Positions 51,801 to 60,992 of a DNA stretch of 64,000 bases are shown piece after piece; position 1 is the first letter of the stretch, and each line of letters opens with the position of its first letter. A model generated the notes under the pieces. The model made no database searches, was not told the DNA's origin, and worked only from the letters and a program-made list of their open reading frames with translations. Location: the NCBI GenBank assembly GCA_940671915.1, contig CALNVZ010000174.1, forward strand, positions 1,556,992 to 1,620,991, given 5' to 3'. The position numbers and the translations under genes are program-made. The stretch comes from Paracentrotus lividus. Lineage: Eukaryota > Echinodermata > Echinoidea > Camarodonta > Echinidae.

Positions 51801-54800
51801 TATGTTAATCATCCTCCTTTCAATCTCTGCTTTCAATATATATAAACTTTTATACATGTCTGACTTACTACTAAGAAACTAGAGATGTTTGATTGTGACA
51901 ATGTACATTTCTACGATTTTTTTTTGGACATGTAACGCATTTTCCACCCAACTCATGACATGTGGCCTTATATAAAATTTTGATTGCTTTTGTTCATTTT
52001 CAATGAATGTATAATATTGTGTGTACAAACTTTAATTCATTAATAAAACCAGCTCTTCACTGGTATTCTTGTGTAAAATGTATACGAAGCTTTTTTATCC
52101 AGGGTTCAAATCTATAGCCATATAATTATGATTACAGTAATTTTGGTAATTGTGGTCGGCAAATGTCGTATCATCGAATCGTATAACATTCGAAAGCTGG
52201 GGGATCCTGAAGCCCTAGTCACATTAATGCTCTCCGTCCGGCCTCCCACCTATCCGTATCTATCTGAGACAGACGTAACCCAACATATAAAGCCACTGTG
52301 TGACTGCTGCGTTAGTTTCAGAAAGAGTTGTCGTATATTACACATAAAGGGCATAATTAATTTTCAGTTTAGTTTATGAGGGAAATGACATGAATGAAAA
52401 ATATTTACCATGTGTGACACACTCCATGATTTCCTAAAATAGAACAGAAAAGAAAATTATGTTAACCACATACATTTATTTTTTTAAACAATCCCCAACA
52501 TTTCGTAGAACAATAATAGGACCAGACTCTTGACATCCGCGGTTTCCTGTTGATTTTCATTTTCAATAGGATGCAATATCAAAGGTATACAACAATAACT
52601 ACTGTATGAGTACTGTACTAACATGACTAGTAGGGGAGACCGGGGACAAATGTAACACGGGGCAATTGTAACAGAGGCTCCCATTCCTAGCAGAAACACG
52701 CTATAAACCTAAAATTGGTAGAGAGCATGCGCATTTCATCGCTCCACATGCTGTATGAATGTTAGCAGATTTAACGGTTCGTGGAACTTTCTACAGCAGA
52801 AAAACCGTTTTTTGACATTACCCATTGTTTTTCTTCTGGACAAGTATGTAGATGAGCTACGGCTGTCATTTTTATATATTTAAAAATTATGTTCTTAGGC
52901 CATATTTTGCTAACGTTTCAACGATGAATACCTAAGCTAAGATAGAAAAAAATCTCTCCAAATATGGTCGCCTCTGTCAAGGGCAATTGTAACAAGCTGT
53001 TACAATTGTCCCTGAAGGACTGTTTGTGTCAAAGGAACTCCCATAGGAACTCGCGCGGTATTAAGCAGCTTTCCGCTGCATCAACACCAAGCTAATATAT
53101 AACCAATCAGGGGCCACAGAGCGTGTTTGAAAGTGGAGGGGGTGAGCGGCAAGGGTTGGGGGTTGGTGGGGGCTTAACAGGCTAAAAATCACAAATGTAT
53201 GGTCATTTGTCCGTACTTGTACACGTTTCCTGACGAAAGTGGGGGGGGGGGGAGCTAAGAAATGAGAATTGCTTAACGTTGAACGTATCTGTCCAAAACA
53301 TTTAGTTGAAAAGGCAAAGAAATATTGATTTAGTCCGAAATAAGGTGTCTTTAGTTTGTTTATCATTTGTTTCATTGTAATCAGAGCCTCAAGTTTTTTA
53401 TTTTTGTTTTTTAATAATTTTTATCACTTTAATAGAAACAAAAAGTAAACAAATATGAAAAGAGTAAACATTAGGTTCTTTTAATGCCAAAATTGTAAAT
53501 AGGAGTAGACTTGTAAATAAAGAAAAACAGCAAAGAGTAGCCTCGTCGATAAGCTCAAGCATCAGAAATTCATAACTTTGAATGAATTGTCAATTATAAT
53601 ACTTTACAAAAACAAAAGGTAACCATATGTATAAGCTCAGACATGAGAATTAAATAACTTTGAACATATCTGTCCAATACGTTTTGAAATATTAGAAATA
53701 TTGATTTTGTCCGAACACGGGGCAATTGTAACACTCGACCTCTTCTTTTGAAATGGTAATGGCTTCAAAATAACTTGTTGTACTCAGCCAAAACCTATCA
53801 ATATGTCAAGCTAAGATATGCATATTTCATTTTATTTAGTTTTAAGCAAGTATTTAGCTTTAATAAAGTTGATAGATCAAATTTGGAAAAAAAACTGTTA
53901 CAATTGTCCCAGGTCTCCCCTATATTTACACCTTCAACAAATTCGGAATCAGAGGCGAAAGTTAACCACAGACAATTCTTCAGCCCACATTTTCAATGTT
54001 AAATTGCATCGTTCGGGTTTCAAAAGTACATGTATACGAAGATTCTTCAGCCCACATTTTCAATGTTAATTTGCATCGTACGTTTGGGTTTCAAATGTTT
54101 AAAAAAAAAAAAAACAGCCCACATTTTCAATAATACTTTTCATCGTTTGTGTTTCACAGGTCGGATACCTGTACTCTTATTTCATTCTCTAACCTGCATG
54201 CTGGTTTGCTCCTCTCCATCTGTGGTAAAGATATCCTAAAGTGATGAGGAGAATGAAGATGATAACCCCGAAGGCAATGACCAGCATTTTGTACATAACT
54301 TCATCACGGTCACCTGCACTTGCTGTAGATTGGTGGGAAAGCAATTAAGAAGATATTATCAAAATTATCATTGTTTAACATGTAACCTCTTCACTGCTGC
54401 CCATATTCTCATATTCATGCGTAAGACAGACAGCAACATTAAATGTTTTGTACAGATCATTAGCAAAGTCCTCTGAAATCGCTAGATATGGCCAAAAGAA
54501 ATGATGTTGTAACATACAAATACAAAATGTGATATAAGTTTGAGTGGCCCGTAATGGTAGAAATACCGTAAAAACAAAGAAAATGTAAAATAAAAAGTAG
54601 TGGTAAACATCAGATGGTAAACTATTGCCGTTGAAACTTTTAAAACTGATATATTCCTTGCGGCTATGGTTACACAGTACAACAGTAAAAGTTATCCAGG
54701 AGATATTTTTAACGGGAATAATTATCCGATTATTGTAATAAGAAAATCAGCCACGTGACAAGTAATAATGGAAATCCCAAAGTCACACTCACCCACAAAC

Positions 54801-57378
54801 ACAGTCATAAATGGTAACTTATCAGAACGTTTGATGTAGATTAATTTACTCACCATGTTGGTTAGACATTGTTTTTGTTTGGATTGGGTAACCCACACCA
54901 ACAGTTATTTAGATTTTACTACCCTATATAAATGCCGAGTAAGATTGCTCTATTGGTTAATTTTGACATTGACTTAATGGCATTGTCATCACTAAGCATG
55001 GTGACTACTGCTCCTACTGCTTTATCGAAAGTGAAATCTGTTAAGCACTAAACATGACTGGCAGATTAGCTGACATTTACGTTTCTATAAATCATAATGA
55101 TAAGTACATTATATCATGGCATGTATTTGTACAATGTATAACGCTCACGACGTGCATTGATTATATGATGAGTCCTTTAAAAGTAATATCAGGTCAGTTG
55201 ATGTGTAATTGTGCCACTTGAATTCGTTGTCACTTTCAAATAGGCAAACTATGAGACGATTGATGAACACAAAGCACTCTAGAATAGACTTTTTTTCATA
55301 TCCATTCATACCGGCAAGTTATCAATACCATAACAGATTTATACTCTTTCTAGACCAGGTTCTGGTCGTTTGAAACTTTCACCTTTTCTCTATCGACTCG
55401 ATCTTCTCACCATTTCTCTTTCCGTCACAAATCCACTTCCCCGAACCATGGACTATCTACAGCCATGTCAAAACCAACATGCTGAGAGTCCCTGATCATG
55501 CTAATGTGCCAAAATAGTACTGGGTGTACATGTATGATTTTTTAAGGGTTGATATGAAAATACAGTATGGTCCAGGCAGTGGACTACACTCTTTCTTACC
55601 ACGGACCATCTATGAATAAACTCACTTGCCTCTTGATATTACCTCGGATATAGGCCTAACCCTAAATAAATTCTGTTTTCTTGCATCTGCACCCGACCAC
55701 AATGTAATGAAACGACGTTCGTTCTTTTCTTGTAAAACCAGTAATGATGATGATAATGATAGGATTCGCCTAAATTTTATCATCTCTATATTATTCTTTC
55801 CACAGTCACCTAACATCATGATAATGAAATATCTACACAATGAATTATTTGGGTAGTTGAACATGATGTAACATAAATCAAAAGTTTGTTTGTTTCTGAA
55901 TTATAAAAAAAAAATCCCCTCATTAATAACTCAAACTCAGCTTCAACACGTCTATTGAAATATAATGTCGAATTAAAGTTCAAAATATCAAATTATCATT
56001 GTGTTCAGGTGAAAAACGATTTCGTTGATGAAAATTGGCTGCCATGGCAGGGAAATGTTTCCTCACCACACGCGAAGGTTTATAAACATGGAATATTAAC
56101 TGACCAACTAACCTTCCACATAGAGACGAGCACTAGATGACGTCACATTGTGTAAAGCACCCTGGTATTTACACGAATACAATCCAACATCGTCCGATGT
56201 TACCAACTCGATATGAAGAACCGATTCCAATAATTCATCACAGTGAAACACAGTAACATGGAAATTGTCGTACTTTCCCAACTGCGTAAGGGGGTACGTA
56301 TCTGTATAGATGGGAACACCCGTGTCTACCCAGTTAATGGATTCGTTTGATGGTGAAGTGGTTATAGCACATCTTAGGGAGTGTTTCTTCCAGCCACAAC
56401 ATATGTTGTTTGAGGATCAGTCCATTGAAGAGCTGATGCCACCGGGATCTACACAACCCCCCCCCCCAAAAAAAAAACAAAAAAAAAACAAAACCACACA
56501 CAACAACAAAACAAATATATGTGTAGGCCTACTCACCAATGGAGGCAGTTGATGCACATTTTGTTTGCAAGCTCTTATCAAATTCAATGATCAAAATATT
56601 TCACCATAACAAATACTTGGAATTTTATGTTCCGTTTATTCAACGGCCTACAACAAAAAATAAATAAAATACATACATAATATATACAAAAAATATAATG
56701 GCTAGTCAACTGCTGTCATAAACTCAACTGCTGTCATAAATTAACGTTGTGTTGCCCACCTATCAAGTTTATGACTAGTTTAACTCCCGCACACACAGAT
56801 TTACTTCAGAGTCAAGTGCGGCAAGTTCAGATATAAAAGTAACTGTTTTGCCTTTGACTTGAACCACGAACAATGTGTTATAGTCCTACAACCAAGATAA
56901 TTGTCAACTTGACCATGCCACCGATATTATTTCCAAACAGAATTCGGTGAATTTGTTTCCTTACCAGTACGAAATTAAAGATGGCTTGAAGAACGGTAAA
57001 AGCTGTTCCAAGTCTTGAAATATCTTGAAGCCACATCCTTAAAACAGAAGGGGAAAATACATTGTATAAATGACACTTACAAAATTCTTATACATTATTG
57101 TATACAGGTATAGCATATTGGATATTGCCTACGAACACTATTGACATTGGCATTGCGTCATCGGATTCCCCAAATATCGATGTTTTCATTAAGAGGAGTT
57201 CTAGGGTTGCAATAATTATTGTTCTTACCATACCTGAGTTCCATGGACTGGCTTCGGCGATGTCCCGATACAATATTCTGATGTTGCCTATCTTTTCAAT
57301 GGTGACCGCACACTTTGGTTTCCCAGACAATCCCACGAATAACGCTGTCAGTAAAGTGATTGATTTTATTAGAATCAT
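32507..57378 (-). CDS. Ig-domain receptor tyrosine pseudokinase, 13-exon gene model
   Basis: I assembled this gene by joining GT-AG exons whose phases agree: 57378-57234, 57037-56965, 56885-56805, 56372-56113, 54322-54194, 48463-48252, 47921-47870 (or from 47956), 46920-46732, 46035-45934, 38512-38407, 37041-36945, 33224-33125, 32572-32507. The product is about 535 residues: signal peptide, short ectodomain ending in an Ig domain, one transmembrane helix, tyrosine-kinase-like domain, short tail. It should be a type I membrane protein. The kinase fold is clear ([47 protein letters not shown]), but three catalytic positions are changed: AAIS for VAIK, HGN for HRD, EYG for DFG. It is therefore probably catalytically weak or dead and may signal by dimerising with other receptors (inference). 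Two places in the N-lobe do not read cleanly: exon 8 is one base too long, and the region before LPDHINLV contains an in-frame TGA unless a later acceptor is used. It could be a decaying copy or an assembly error. Confidence 0.78.
32938..32993 (+). CDS. Orphan exon-like segment, phase 1 to 0
   Basis: The acceptor TGGTTACAG and the donor GTATGT bracket 56 bases reading [18 protein letters not shown]. The phases equal those of the docking receptor juxtamembrane exon at 27129-27193. It lies antisense in the pseudokinase gene's last intron. It may be a relic of a duplicated tail exon or chance. Confidence 0.25.
33125..33224 (-). CDS. Pseudokinase receptor exon 12: subdomain XI
   Basis: This 100-base exon (phase 2 to 0) reads [20 protein letters not shown] and on to GWILEGSN. 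It matches subdomain XI (Y.IM..CW...P..RP.F), with the conserved Cys-Trp and Arg present. The splice sites are TTGTCAG and GTAAGT. It joins exon 11 in frame as EDL-YNI. Confidence 0.82.
33383..33475. repeat. (TA)n microsatellite
   Basis: Over 90 bases of pure AT dinucleotide. Confidence 0.98.
33680..34678. mobile_element. TA-flanked MITE with very long inverted repeats
   Basis: It is flanked by TA on both sides (33678-33679, 34679-34680). The ends CACTGTCCGTCATAAAGGTG and, inverted, CACTGTTCGCCATAAAGGTG extend about 350 bases inward (to CTAGGGGAGGGG), leaving a small centre. It is mariner-like by target and ends, and noncoding. Confidence 0.8.
34842..34965. repeat. (GA)n microsatellite
   Basis: GAGAGA tract with G-rich interruptions. 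Confidence 0.95.
35631..36511. mobile_element. Mariner-like element with about 200-bp inverted repeats
   Basis: The left CAGAGTGAGTCAATAAAAAT and the inverted right end match for about 200 bases (35631-35830, 36310-36511). The centre holds CA/GT-rich simple sequence (about 35880-36250). No transposase. Confidence 0.8.
36945..37041 (-). CDS. Pseudokinase receptor exon 11: alphaG
   Basis: This 97-base exon (phase 1 to 2) encodes [17 protein letters not shown] followed by [15 protein letters not shown], the subdomain X motif of receptor tyrosine kinases (PYPG...G..M..P). The acceptor is CCTACAG and the donor GTAAGT. Confidence 0.88.
37310..38380. repeat. Kilobase polypurine-biased tract
   Basis: The plus strand is dominated by G and A (GAGGAGAAGAGAATGG and similar), interrupted around 37745-37980 by a CpG-bearing patch with AGTGAATTCGT repeats. 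It fills the intron between pseudokinase exons 10 and 11. Confidence 0.75.
38407..38512 (-). CDS. Pseudokinase receptor exon 10: P+1 loop and alphaF
   Basis: This 106-base exon (phase 0 to 1) encodes [16 protein letters not shown] and [21 protein letters not shown] stands for the WMAPE of tyrosine kinases and the alphaF Asp of SDVWSYG is kept. Joined to exon 9, only 21 residues separate EYG from the end of SPE, short for a receptor tyrosine kinase, with no activation-loop tyrosine beyond EYG. The splice sites are TTTTCAG and GTAAGAA. Confidence 0.88.
39409..45703 (+). mobile_element. Fossil LTR retrotransposon, noncoding, perhaps Ty3/gypsy-like
   Basis: The direct repeats at 39409-40844 and 43940-45703 are very similar. 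The right repeat has TGTAGC...GCTACA ends and is preceded by a purine tract (43927-43939). No gag or pol frame is seen, so it looks like a broken or nonautonomous relic. The similar repeats suggest a fairly recent insertion. An N gap lies inside it. It sits in the intron between pseudokinase exons 9 and 10. Confidence 0.6.
42080..42103. other. Assembly gap between two copies of the same sequence
   Basis: Sequence before the gap (40686-42079) and after it (42104-43480) is the same apart from scattered small indels, so this may be an unmerged contig overlap. Confidence 0.8.
45934..46035 (-). CDS. Pseudokinase receptor exon 9: catalytic loop and DFG region
   Basis: This 102-base exon (phase 0 to 0, 34 codons) reads [13 protein letters not shown] and then [15 protein letters not shown]. 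In active tyrosine kinases these would be VHRDLAARNVLL and KIADFGLAR. The catalytic Asp of HRD is Asn and the metal-binding Asp of DFG is Glu. The downstream Asn (SNVLL) is kept. No stop or frame problem occurs in the exon. Confidence 0.85.
46732..46920 (-). CDS. Pseudokinase receptor exon 8: beta5, hinge, insert, alphaE
   Basis: The acceptor TTTTTTGCAG is followed by FIVYEYSV, the beta5-hinge segment, in one frame; [12 protein letters not shown] (alphaD) then continues in another. After a kinase insert comes [19 protein letters not shown], the alphaE helix, ending AAG before GTACAA. The 189-base length is one more than the flanking phases (1 in, 0 out) allow, and the break is near 46882-46887 (GTAAGGC). 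This is a one-base insertion in the assembly or a real lesion. Confidence 0.75.
47870..47956 (-). CDS. Pseudokinase receptor exon 7: alphaC/beta4
   Basis: The strand reads [17 protein letters not shown], the canonical beta4 segment (HPNIVxLLGCC), and ends in phase 1 at GTAAGC. Upstream in the same frame is [10 protein letters not shown], which resembles the alphaC helix, but a TGA (47925-47927) separates the two. With the acceptor at 47957 the phase does not match exon 6. With an acceptor at 47922 (TTTGAAAG, exon 47921-47870, 52 bases) the phase matches and the TGA is skipped, but most of alphaC is lost. Confidence 0.7.
48252..48463 (-). CDS. Pseudokinase receptor exon 6: juxtamembrane, glycine loop, beta3
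   Basis: The 212-base exon (phase 1 to 0) encodes the start of the kinase domain: [13 protein letters not shown], a degenerate glycine loop ([14 protein letters not shown]) and the beta3 strand [10 protein letters not shown]. In active kinases the beta3 strand reads VAxK; here the lysine position is serine (AAIS). Loss of this ATP-anchoring lysine is the first of three changes suggesting a pseudokinase. The other frames through this segment contain stops, so the alignment of AAIS with VAIK does not depend on frame choice. Confidence 0.8.
48604..48780. mobile_element. Palindromic MITE, about 175 bp
   Basis: ATATTGACTGATGGGGTGTG is repeated inverted as CACACCCCATCAGTCAATAT near 48752. Simple A/T sequence follows to 49110. 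Confidence 0.65.
49782..50308. mobile_element. Foldback element with tRNA-like segments in each arm
   Basis: The ends read TACACTCTAAAAA on both sides, and the arms share GTGACTGCACTTGAAG-type text. Each arm holds a Pol III B-box-like GGTTCGAATCC in inverted orientation: minus near 49941-49951, plus near 50157-50167. Confidence 0.65.
49936..50007 (-). other. tRNA-like segment, probably not a functional tRNA
   Basis: The 72 bases begin CGTAAGA and end CTTACG (six acceptor-like pairs), with AATTGGTCTAACG resembling an A box and GGGTTCGAATCC as the B box. T-stem pairing is poor when the acceptor pairs form, so I do not call a tRNA gene. Confidence 0.3.
50761..51598. mobile_element. Possible degraded mariner-like element
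   Basis: Left TACCGGGTATTTTAAAAA and inverted right TACAGGGTGTCAAAAACG resemble mariner-type ends with TA targets. The match beyond the ends is weak. Confidence 0.35.
52409..52433 (-). CDS. Possible 25-base juxtamembrane microexon
   Basis: The segment has an acceptor (ATTTTAG) and a donor (GTAAAT) on the coding strand, between the transmembrane and first kinase exons. Its 25 bases would shift the phase and create TGA at the next junction, whereas joining exons 5 and 6 directly keeps the frame (G plus AA gives GAA). It is either not an exon, a regulated one, or one base off through a sequence error. Confidence 0.2.
52631..53922. mobile_element. TIR element with GGGACAATTGTAACA words
   Basis: Left TAGGGGAGACCGGGGACAAA and inverted right TAGGGGAGACCTGGGACAAT. 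The word GGCAATTGTAACA recurs at about 52660, 52983 and 53721. A CAGGGGC MITE copy (53108-53255) has inserted into it. No transposase. Confidence 0.75.
53108..53255. mobile_element. Nested copy of the CAGGGGC MITE
   Basis: It shares CAGGCTAAAAATCACAAATG and the CAGGGGCCACAGAGCG end with 5293-5475. The right end is lost in a G tract. Confidence 0.65.
53975..54150. repeat. Tandem repeat, about 66-72 bp unit
   Basis: TTCAGCCCACATTTTCAATG occurs at about 53980 and 54047, with a partial third copy at 54115. Confidence 0.75.
54194..54322 (-). CDS. Pseudokinase receptor exon 5: transmembrane helix
   Basis: The 129-base exon (phase 1 to 1) encodes an acidic-basic stalk ([10 protein letters not shown]), a hydrophobic helix [20 protein letters not shown] and a basic stop-transfer sequence (HRWRG). 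The order extracellular Ig, helix, basic juxtamembrane fits a type I receptor. The acceptor is TCTACAG and the donor GTTAGAG. Confidence 0.85.
56113..56372 (-). CDS. Pseudokinase receptor exon 4: Ig-like domain
   Basis: The 260-base exon (phase 2 to 1) encodes most of one Ig domain. The B-strand cysteine (KCAI) is followed by the C-strand tryptophan (INWVD), and the F strand carries the classic DxGxYxC as [11 protein letters not shown]-glycosylation sequons occur (NES, NVT). The acceptor is CCCTAAG and the donor GTTAGT. This type of Ig domain is typical of FGFR-, VEGFR- and PDGFR-class receptors and of adhesion molecules. Confidence 0.8.
56805..56885 (-). CDS. Pseudokinase receptor exon 3: ectodomain
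   Basis: This 81-base exon (phase 2 to phase 2, acceptor TTGTAG, donor GTAAAT) encodes a stretch with THCSWF and ends in NLPHLTL, which continues into the Ig strand-B cysteine of exon 4 (LTLKCAI). The support is phase agreement and a natural join into the Ig fold. Other frames of this segment are also open, so the exon is less certain than exons 4 and 5. Confidence 0.5.
56965..57037 (-). CDS. Pseudokinase receptor exon 2: N-terminal ectodomain
   Basis: This 73-base exon runs from phase 1 to phase 2, with acceptor TTTTAAG and donor GTAAGG. In the chosen phase it reads [20 protein letters not shown] and onward with no stop. It joins exon 1 and exon 3 without breaking the frame. The domain is not recognised. 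The same exon is found inverted at 19783-19855. Confidence 0.6.
57234..57378 (-). CDS. Pseudokinase receptor exon 1: signal peptide
   Basis: The exon encodes 48 residues beginning [19 protein letters not shown], a basic start followed by a hydrophobic core and small residues, as in a signal peptide. It ends AACTCAG before GTATGG (phase 1). I chose this ATG because the hydrophobic core follows directly; an in-frame ATG 57 bases upstream (57435) would add 19 hydrophilic residues. A second donor, GTAAGA, lies 6 bases downstream but would put the next exon in a frame with a stop. A near-identical exon lies inverted at 19466-19610. Confidence 0.75.
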
Positions 57379-57570
57379 GTTTGATCTGTTTATTCCAATG
57401 AATTGATAAATAAATTTACATTGCCTAACATGCATAATGTATTTAATACGAACGGTTCCTCCTGATTATCATATTATTACAGTCATTATGATAACAACCT
57501 TTGTTCGTTTATGTTTGCGATATAAGGTCATTGTGTATTATATCGCTTGTAAACAAGTTTTTAACACCAG

Positions 57571-58244
57571 GAAATAACTCAAATTTTTACCTCAAAATTT
57601 TCAGCTCGCGGATACTAAACCATATAAATACACAAATAACTCAAATTTTGAACTCAAATTTTTCGACTCGCGCTTCGTGCTCGCAGATACCAATTCAGTA
57701 GGGTATATAATGCACAATTAATTCAAATTTTTACCTCAAAGTTTTCATCTCACGCTTCGCGCTCGCGGATACTAAATAGGTTCTATAATGCACAATTATT
57801 TCAAATAATAGCTAATTTTTTTTTTGAATGAACACATTCTTAAAAGCATCAATTAAAATGCAATTTTTTGGGGCGCACCCCCTATTTATCCGAATACATT
57901 TCTCTTTATGCCTCTGGTCTTAATTGCCCCCTTTTCAGGAAAATTGCCCCTTTTCCATCTCGACCCTCACTTTCAATTTTAAAATTTTTAAAATACATAT
58001 TCAAACCACTAAAGTTTTGTTTAATTTTTTTTTTCTTTCTTTTTGCTGGTATATATCATTATTATTTTATTTTCATAGGAGTAAAAATGATTTGTTTTTA
58101 ATTCATCGTTTTATGTAAGTATAGGCCTATATGTCGGGGAATGTTTTAAACTCGCGCTTCCCGCTCGTTTGCTTGCTCCGCTCGCAAGATTTTTTTTCAA
58201 AGTTGGGCCCCCCCCCCCTCTGGAAAATCCTGGATCCGCGCCTG
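57571..58244. mobile_element. GGATCC-ended element with GCGCTTCGCGC palindromes
   Basis: It ends TGGAAAATCCTGGATCCGCGCCT. The left part carries CTCGCGCTTCGTGCTCGC-type palindromes. It replaces about 1.4 kb that is present in the other duplication arm. Confidence 0.65.
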
Positions 58245-58750
58245 ATCTATGTCATCATTCTGCATTATTGTTATATAAAATTTTACATACTTTTACTAGT
58301 CCAAATGCTGGGTTACGTTGCATTGCGCTAAGTCATTAGAACCCACACATATAGACACAGCCTCCCGTAAGTAATTTAGAACATTTTGTCCAAATTCTGT
58401 TCCTCCAATTGACCTTAAGAATATTATATCTTATCTTATATTTCTCCAATATTCCCCCCAAAAAATTGAGGGCTACGCACAAGCGGATGGTGCTTTTTTA
58501 ATCAAGAGGGGGCCACGTTCGTAATTACAAAACACTTGATATATTCAGTGTCACATATCTTTGTATCTTGAAACTTTTCATGGAAATGATGAGGAGTTTT
58601 TGGACGTATAGTAGGGGTCTATGACAATACCCCTAGGCAATCATCCCCATGAATATCACATGTGGGTATTGTTTTGCTTTTGATTACTATTTTTTAATGG
58701 TGTACGTCAGTGTTTTCGTCAAGTGACTTGTAAAAATAATTCATGTTACA

Positions 58751-60988
58751 CTAAAAACATCAAAAAAAAAAACAAAAAAAAGGCGGAGAAAAAGGGAGAA
58801 AGAAGGGAAAAGGGAGAGAGGAGAAGAACAAAGAAAGAAAGAAAAGGGAACAAAGCCCGATGCTTGTACAATATTCGCAAAACTCTATCAATAAGAAGCG
58901 CGAAATAGGCCTTATTGGGTTCTAAACGACCATAATTAGGGCCTTTAATGTGGGGGGAGGGTCCACGAGGCCGATTTTTCTCATTTTTTAAGAAACAGAA
59001 ATACATTACTGAAGAAAAGTAAAAATAAGGAAAAAATATTTAAAACTAAAATTTCAAAATTTCACAAAGAAAAGAGGCCTCGTGGACCCTCGGCCTATAA
59101 GTGGGCCCTCGGCCTCGATGAAAAATAGTCGGCCTCGTAGGAGTACTAGAAAGTGCCCCTTTATTTATTCCATATATCTTTAAATACCAAAACTTTTTGG
59201 CTCGCGCTTCGCGCTCGCACATAGGCCTACCATTTCGGTAGGGTATAAAATGCACAATTAACTCAAAATTTTCAGCTCACACTTCGCGCTCGCGGATACT
59301 AAATTGGGTCTATAATACACAATTATCTTTTTTTTTTTAATTAATACTAGAAAGTACCCCTTTATTTATTGCATATAGCTTTTAAAACCCACTATTTTCG
59401 GCTCGCGCTTCGCGCTCGCGGATACTAAATAGGGTCTTTAATACACAATTATCTGCAATTAGTTATGCTAAAAAAGTGCCCCTTTATTCATTCTATATCT
59501 CTTTTAAAACCCCAAATTTTCGGCTCGCGCTTTGCGCTCGCAGATACCAATCTAGTAGGGTATATAATATAATACACAATTAACTCAAAAATTATACCTA
59601 AAAATTTTCAGCTCGCGCTCCGCGCTCGCAGATACTAAATAGGGTCTATAATACACAAAATTATCTACGATTTTTAATACTAGAAAGTGCCCCTTTATTT
59701 TATTCCATATATCTTTTAAAACCCCAAAATATCGGCTCACGCTGGCGGATACTAAATAGCAGTAGCAGACGCAGTCTGGAGTCACACAATGAACTTACCG
59801 GGCCCATGCGTAAACATAATTGTCCCCAGACAATTGGGCCCCCGAAATGCATTCAATTCAATTTTCTTGGATCCGCGCCTGAATAGGGTCTATAATACAC
59901 AACTATTTATTCAAGAAAGTGCTCTTTGTTTATTCTATATATCTTTTAAAACGCCAAATTTTCGGCTCCCGCTTCGCGCTTGCAGATTCCAATCTTGTAG
60001 GGAAAAAATATAATACACAATTAACTCAAAATTTTATCTCAAAATTTTCAGCTCGCGCTTCGCGCTCACGGATAGTAAATAGGGTCTATAATACACAATT
60101 ACCTATGATTTTAAATACTAGAAAGTGCCCCTTTATTTATTCCGTATATCTTTTAAAACCCAAATTTTTCGGCTCGCTCACATGTCTGATACTAAATCAT
60201 AATGCACAAAAAACTCACATTTTTAGCTCAAAATTTTCAGCTCGCGCTTCGCGCTCGCGGATACTGAATAGGGTCTATAATACATAATTATCTACAATTA
60301 TTTATGCTAGAAAGTGCCCCTTTATTTATTCTATATATCTTTTAAAACCCCAAATTTTCGGCTCGCGCTTCGCGCTCGCAGATACCAATCTAGTAGGGTA
60401 TAATATAATACACAATTAACTCAAAATTTTCAGCTTGCGCTTCGCACTCGCGGATATTAAATAGGGTCTATAGTACACAATTATCTACGATTTTTAATAC
60501 TAGAAAGTGCCCTTATTTTATTCCATATATCTTTTAAAACCCGAAATTTTCGACTCGCGCTTCGCGCTCGCGGATACTAAATCATAATGCACAAATAACT
60601 TTTATTTTAGCTCAAAATTTTCGGCTCGCGCTTCGCGCTCGCAGATGCCAATCTATTAGGGTGTATAATGCACAATTAACTCAAATTTTACCTCAAAGTT
60701 TTCATCTCATGGTGGCAATTTAGAATTCATATTCAAACCACTTAAGTTTTGTTCAAAATATACCGATTTTTTTATTTTTTTTTATTTTTTTTTTTTTGGC
60801 TAGTATTTATTATTTTTTTTTCAACAGGAATAAAATTTAAATTGTTTAAATTCCTCTTTTTAGGTCAGTATAGGCCCATATATCGGGGAATGTTAACTCG
60901 CGCTTCGCGCTCGTTTGCTCGCTCCGCTCGCAAGATTTTTTATCTTCAAAGTTGGGCCCCCCCCCCTCTGGAAAATCCTGGATCCGCG
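58751..60988. mobile_element. Array of GGATCC-ended elements with GCTCGCGCTTCGCGCTCGC units
   Basis: About ten copies of GCTCGCGCTTCGCGCTCGC lie in units containing AGAAAGTGCCCCTTTATTTA and AATAGGGTCTATAATACACA. An internal end (CTTGGATCCGCGCCT, about 59868-59882) and the final end (to 60988) show at least two nested elements. The array separates the minisatellite from the duplication arm, which are adjacent in the left copy. Confidence 0.7.
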
Positions 60989-60992
60989 CCTG

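Larger units (their letters stand above)
56925..58750 (-). repeat. Inverted duplication, right arm
   Basis: This is the partner of 17297-19895. It carries the exons used in the full pseudokinase receptor gene and is interrupted by a GGATCC-ended element at about 57571-58244. Confidence 0.85.
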
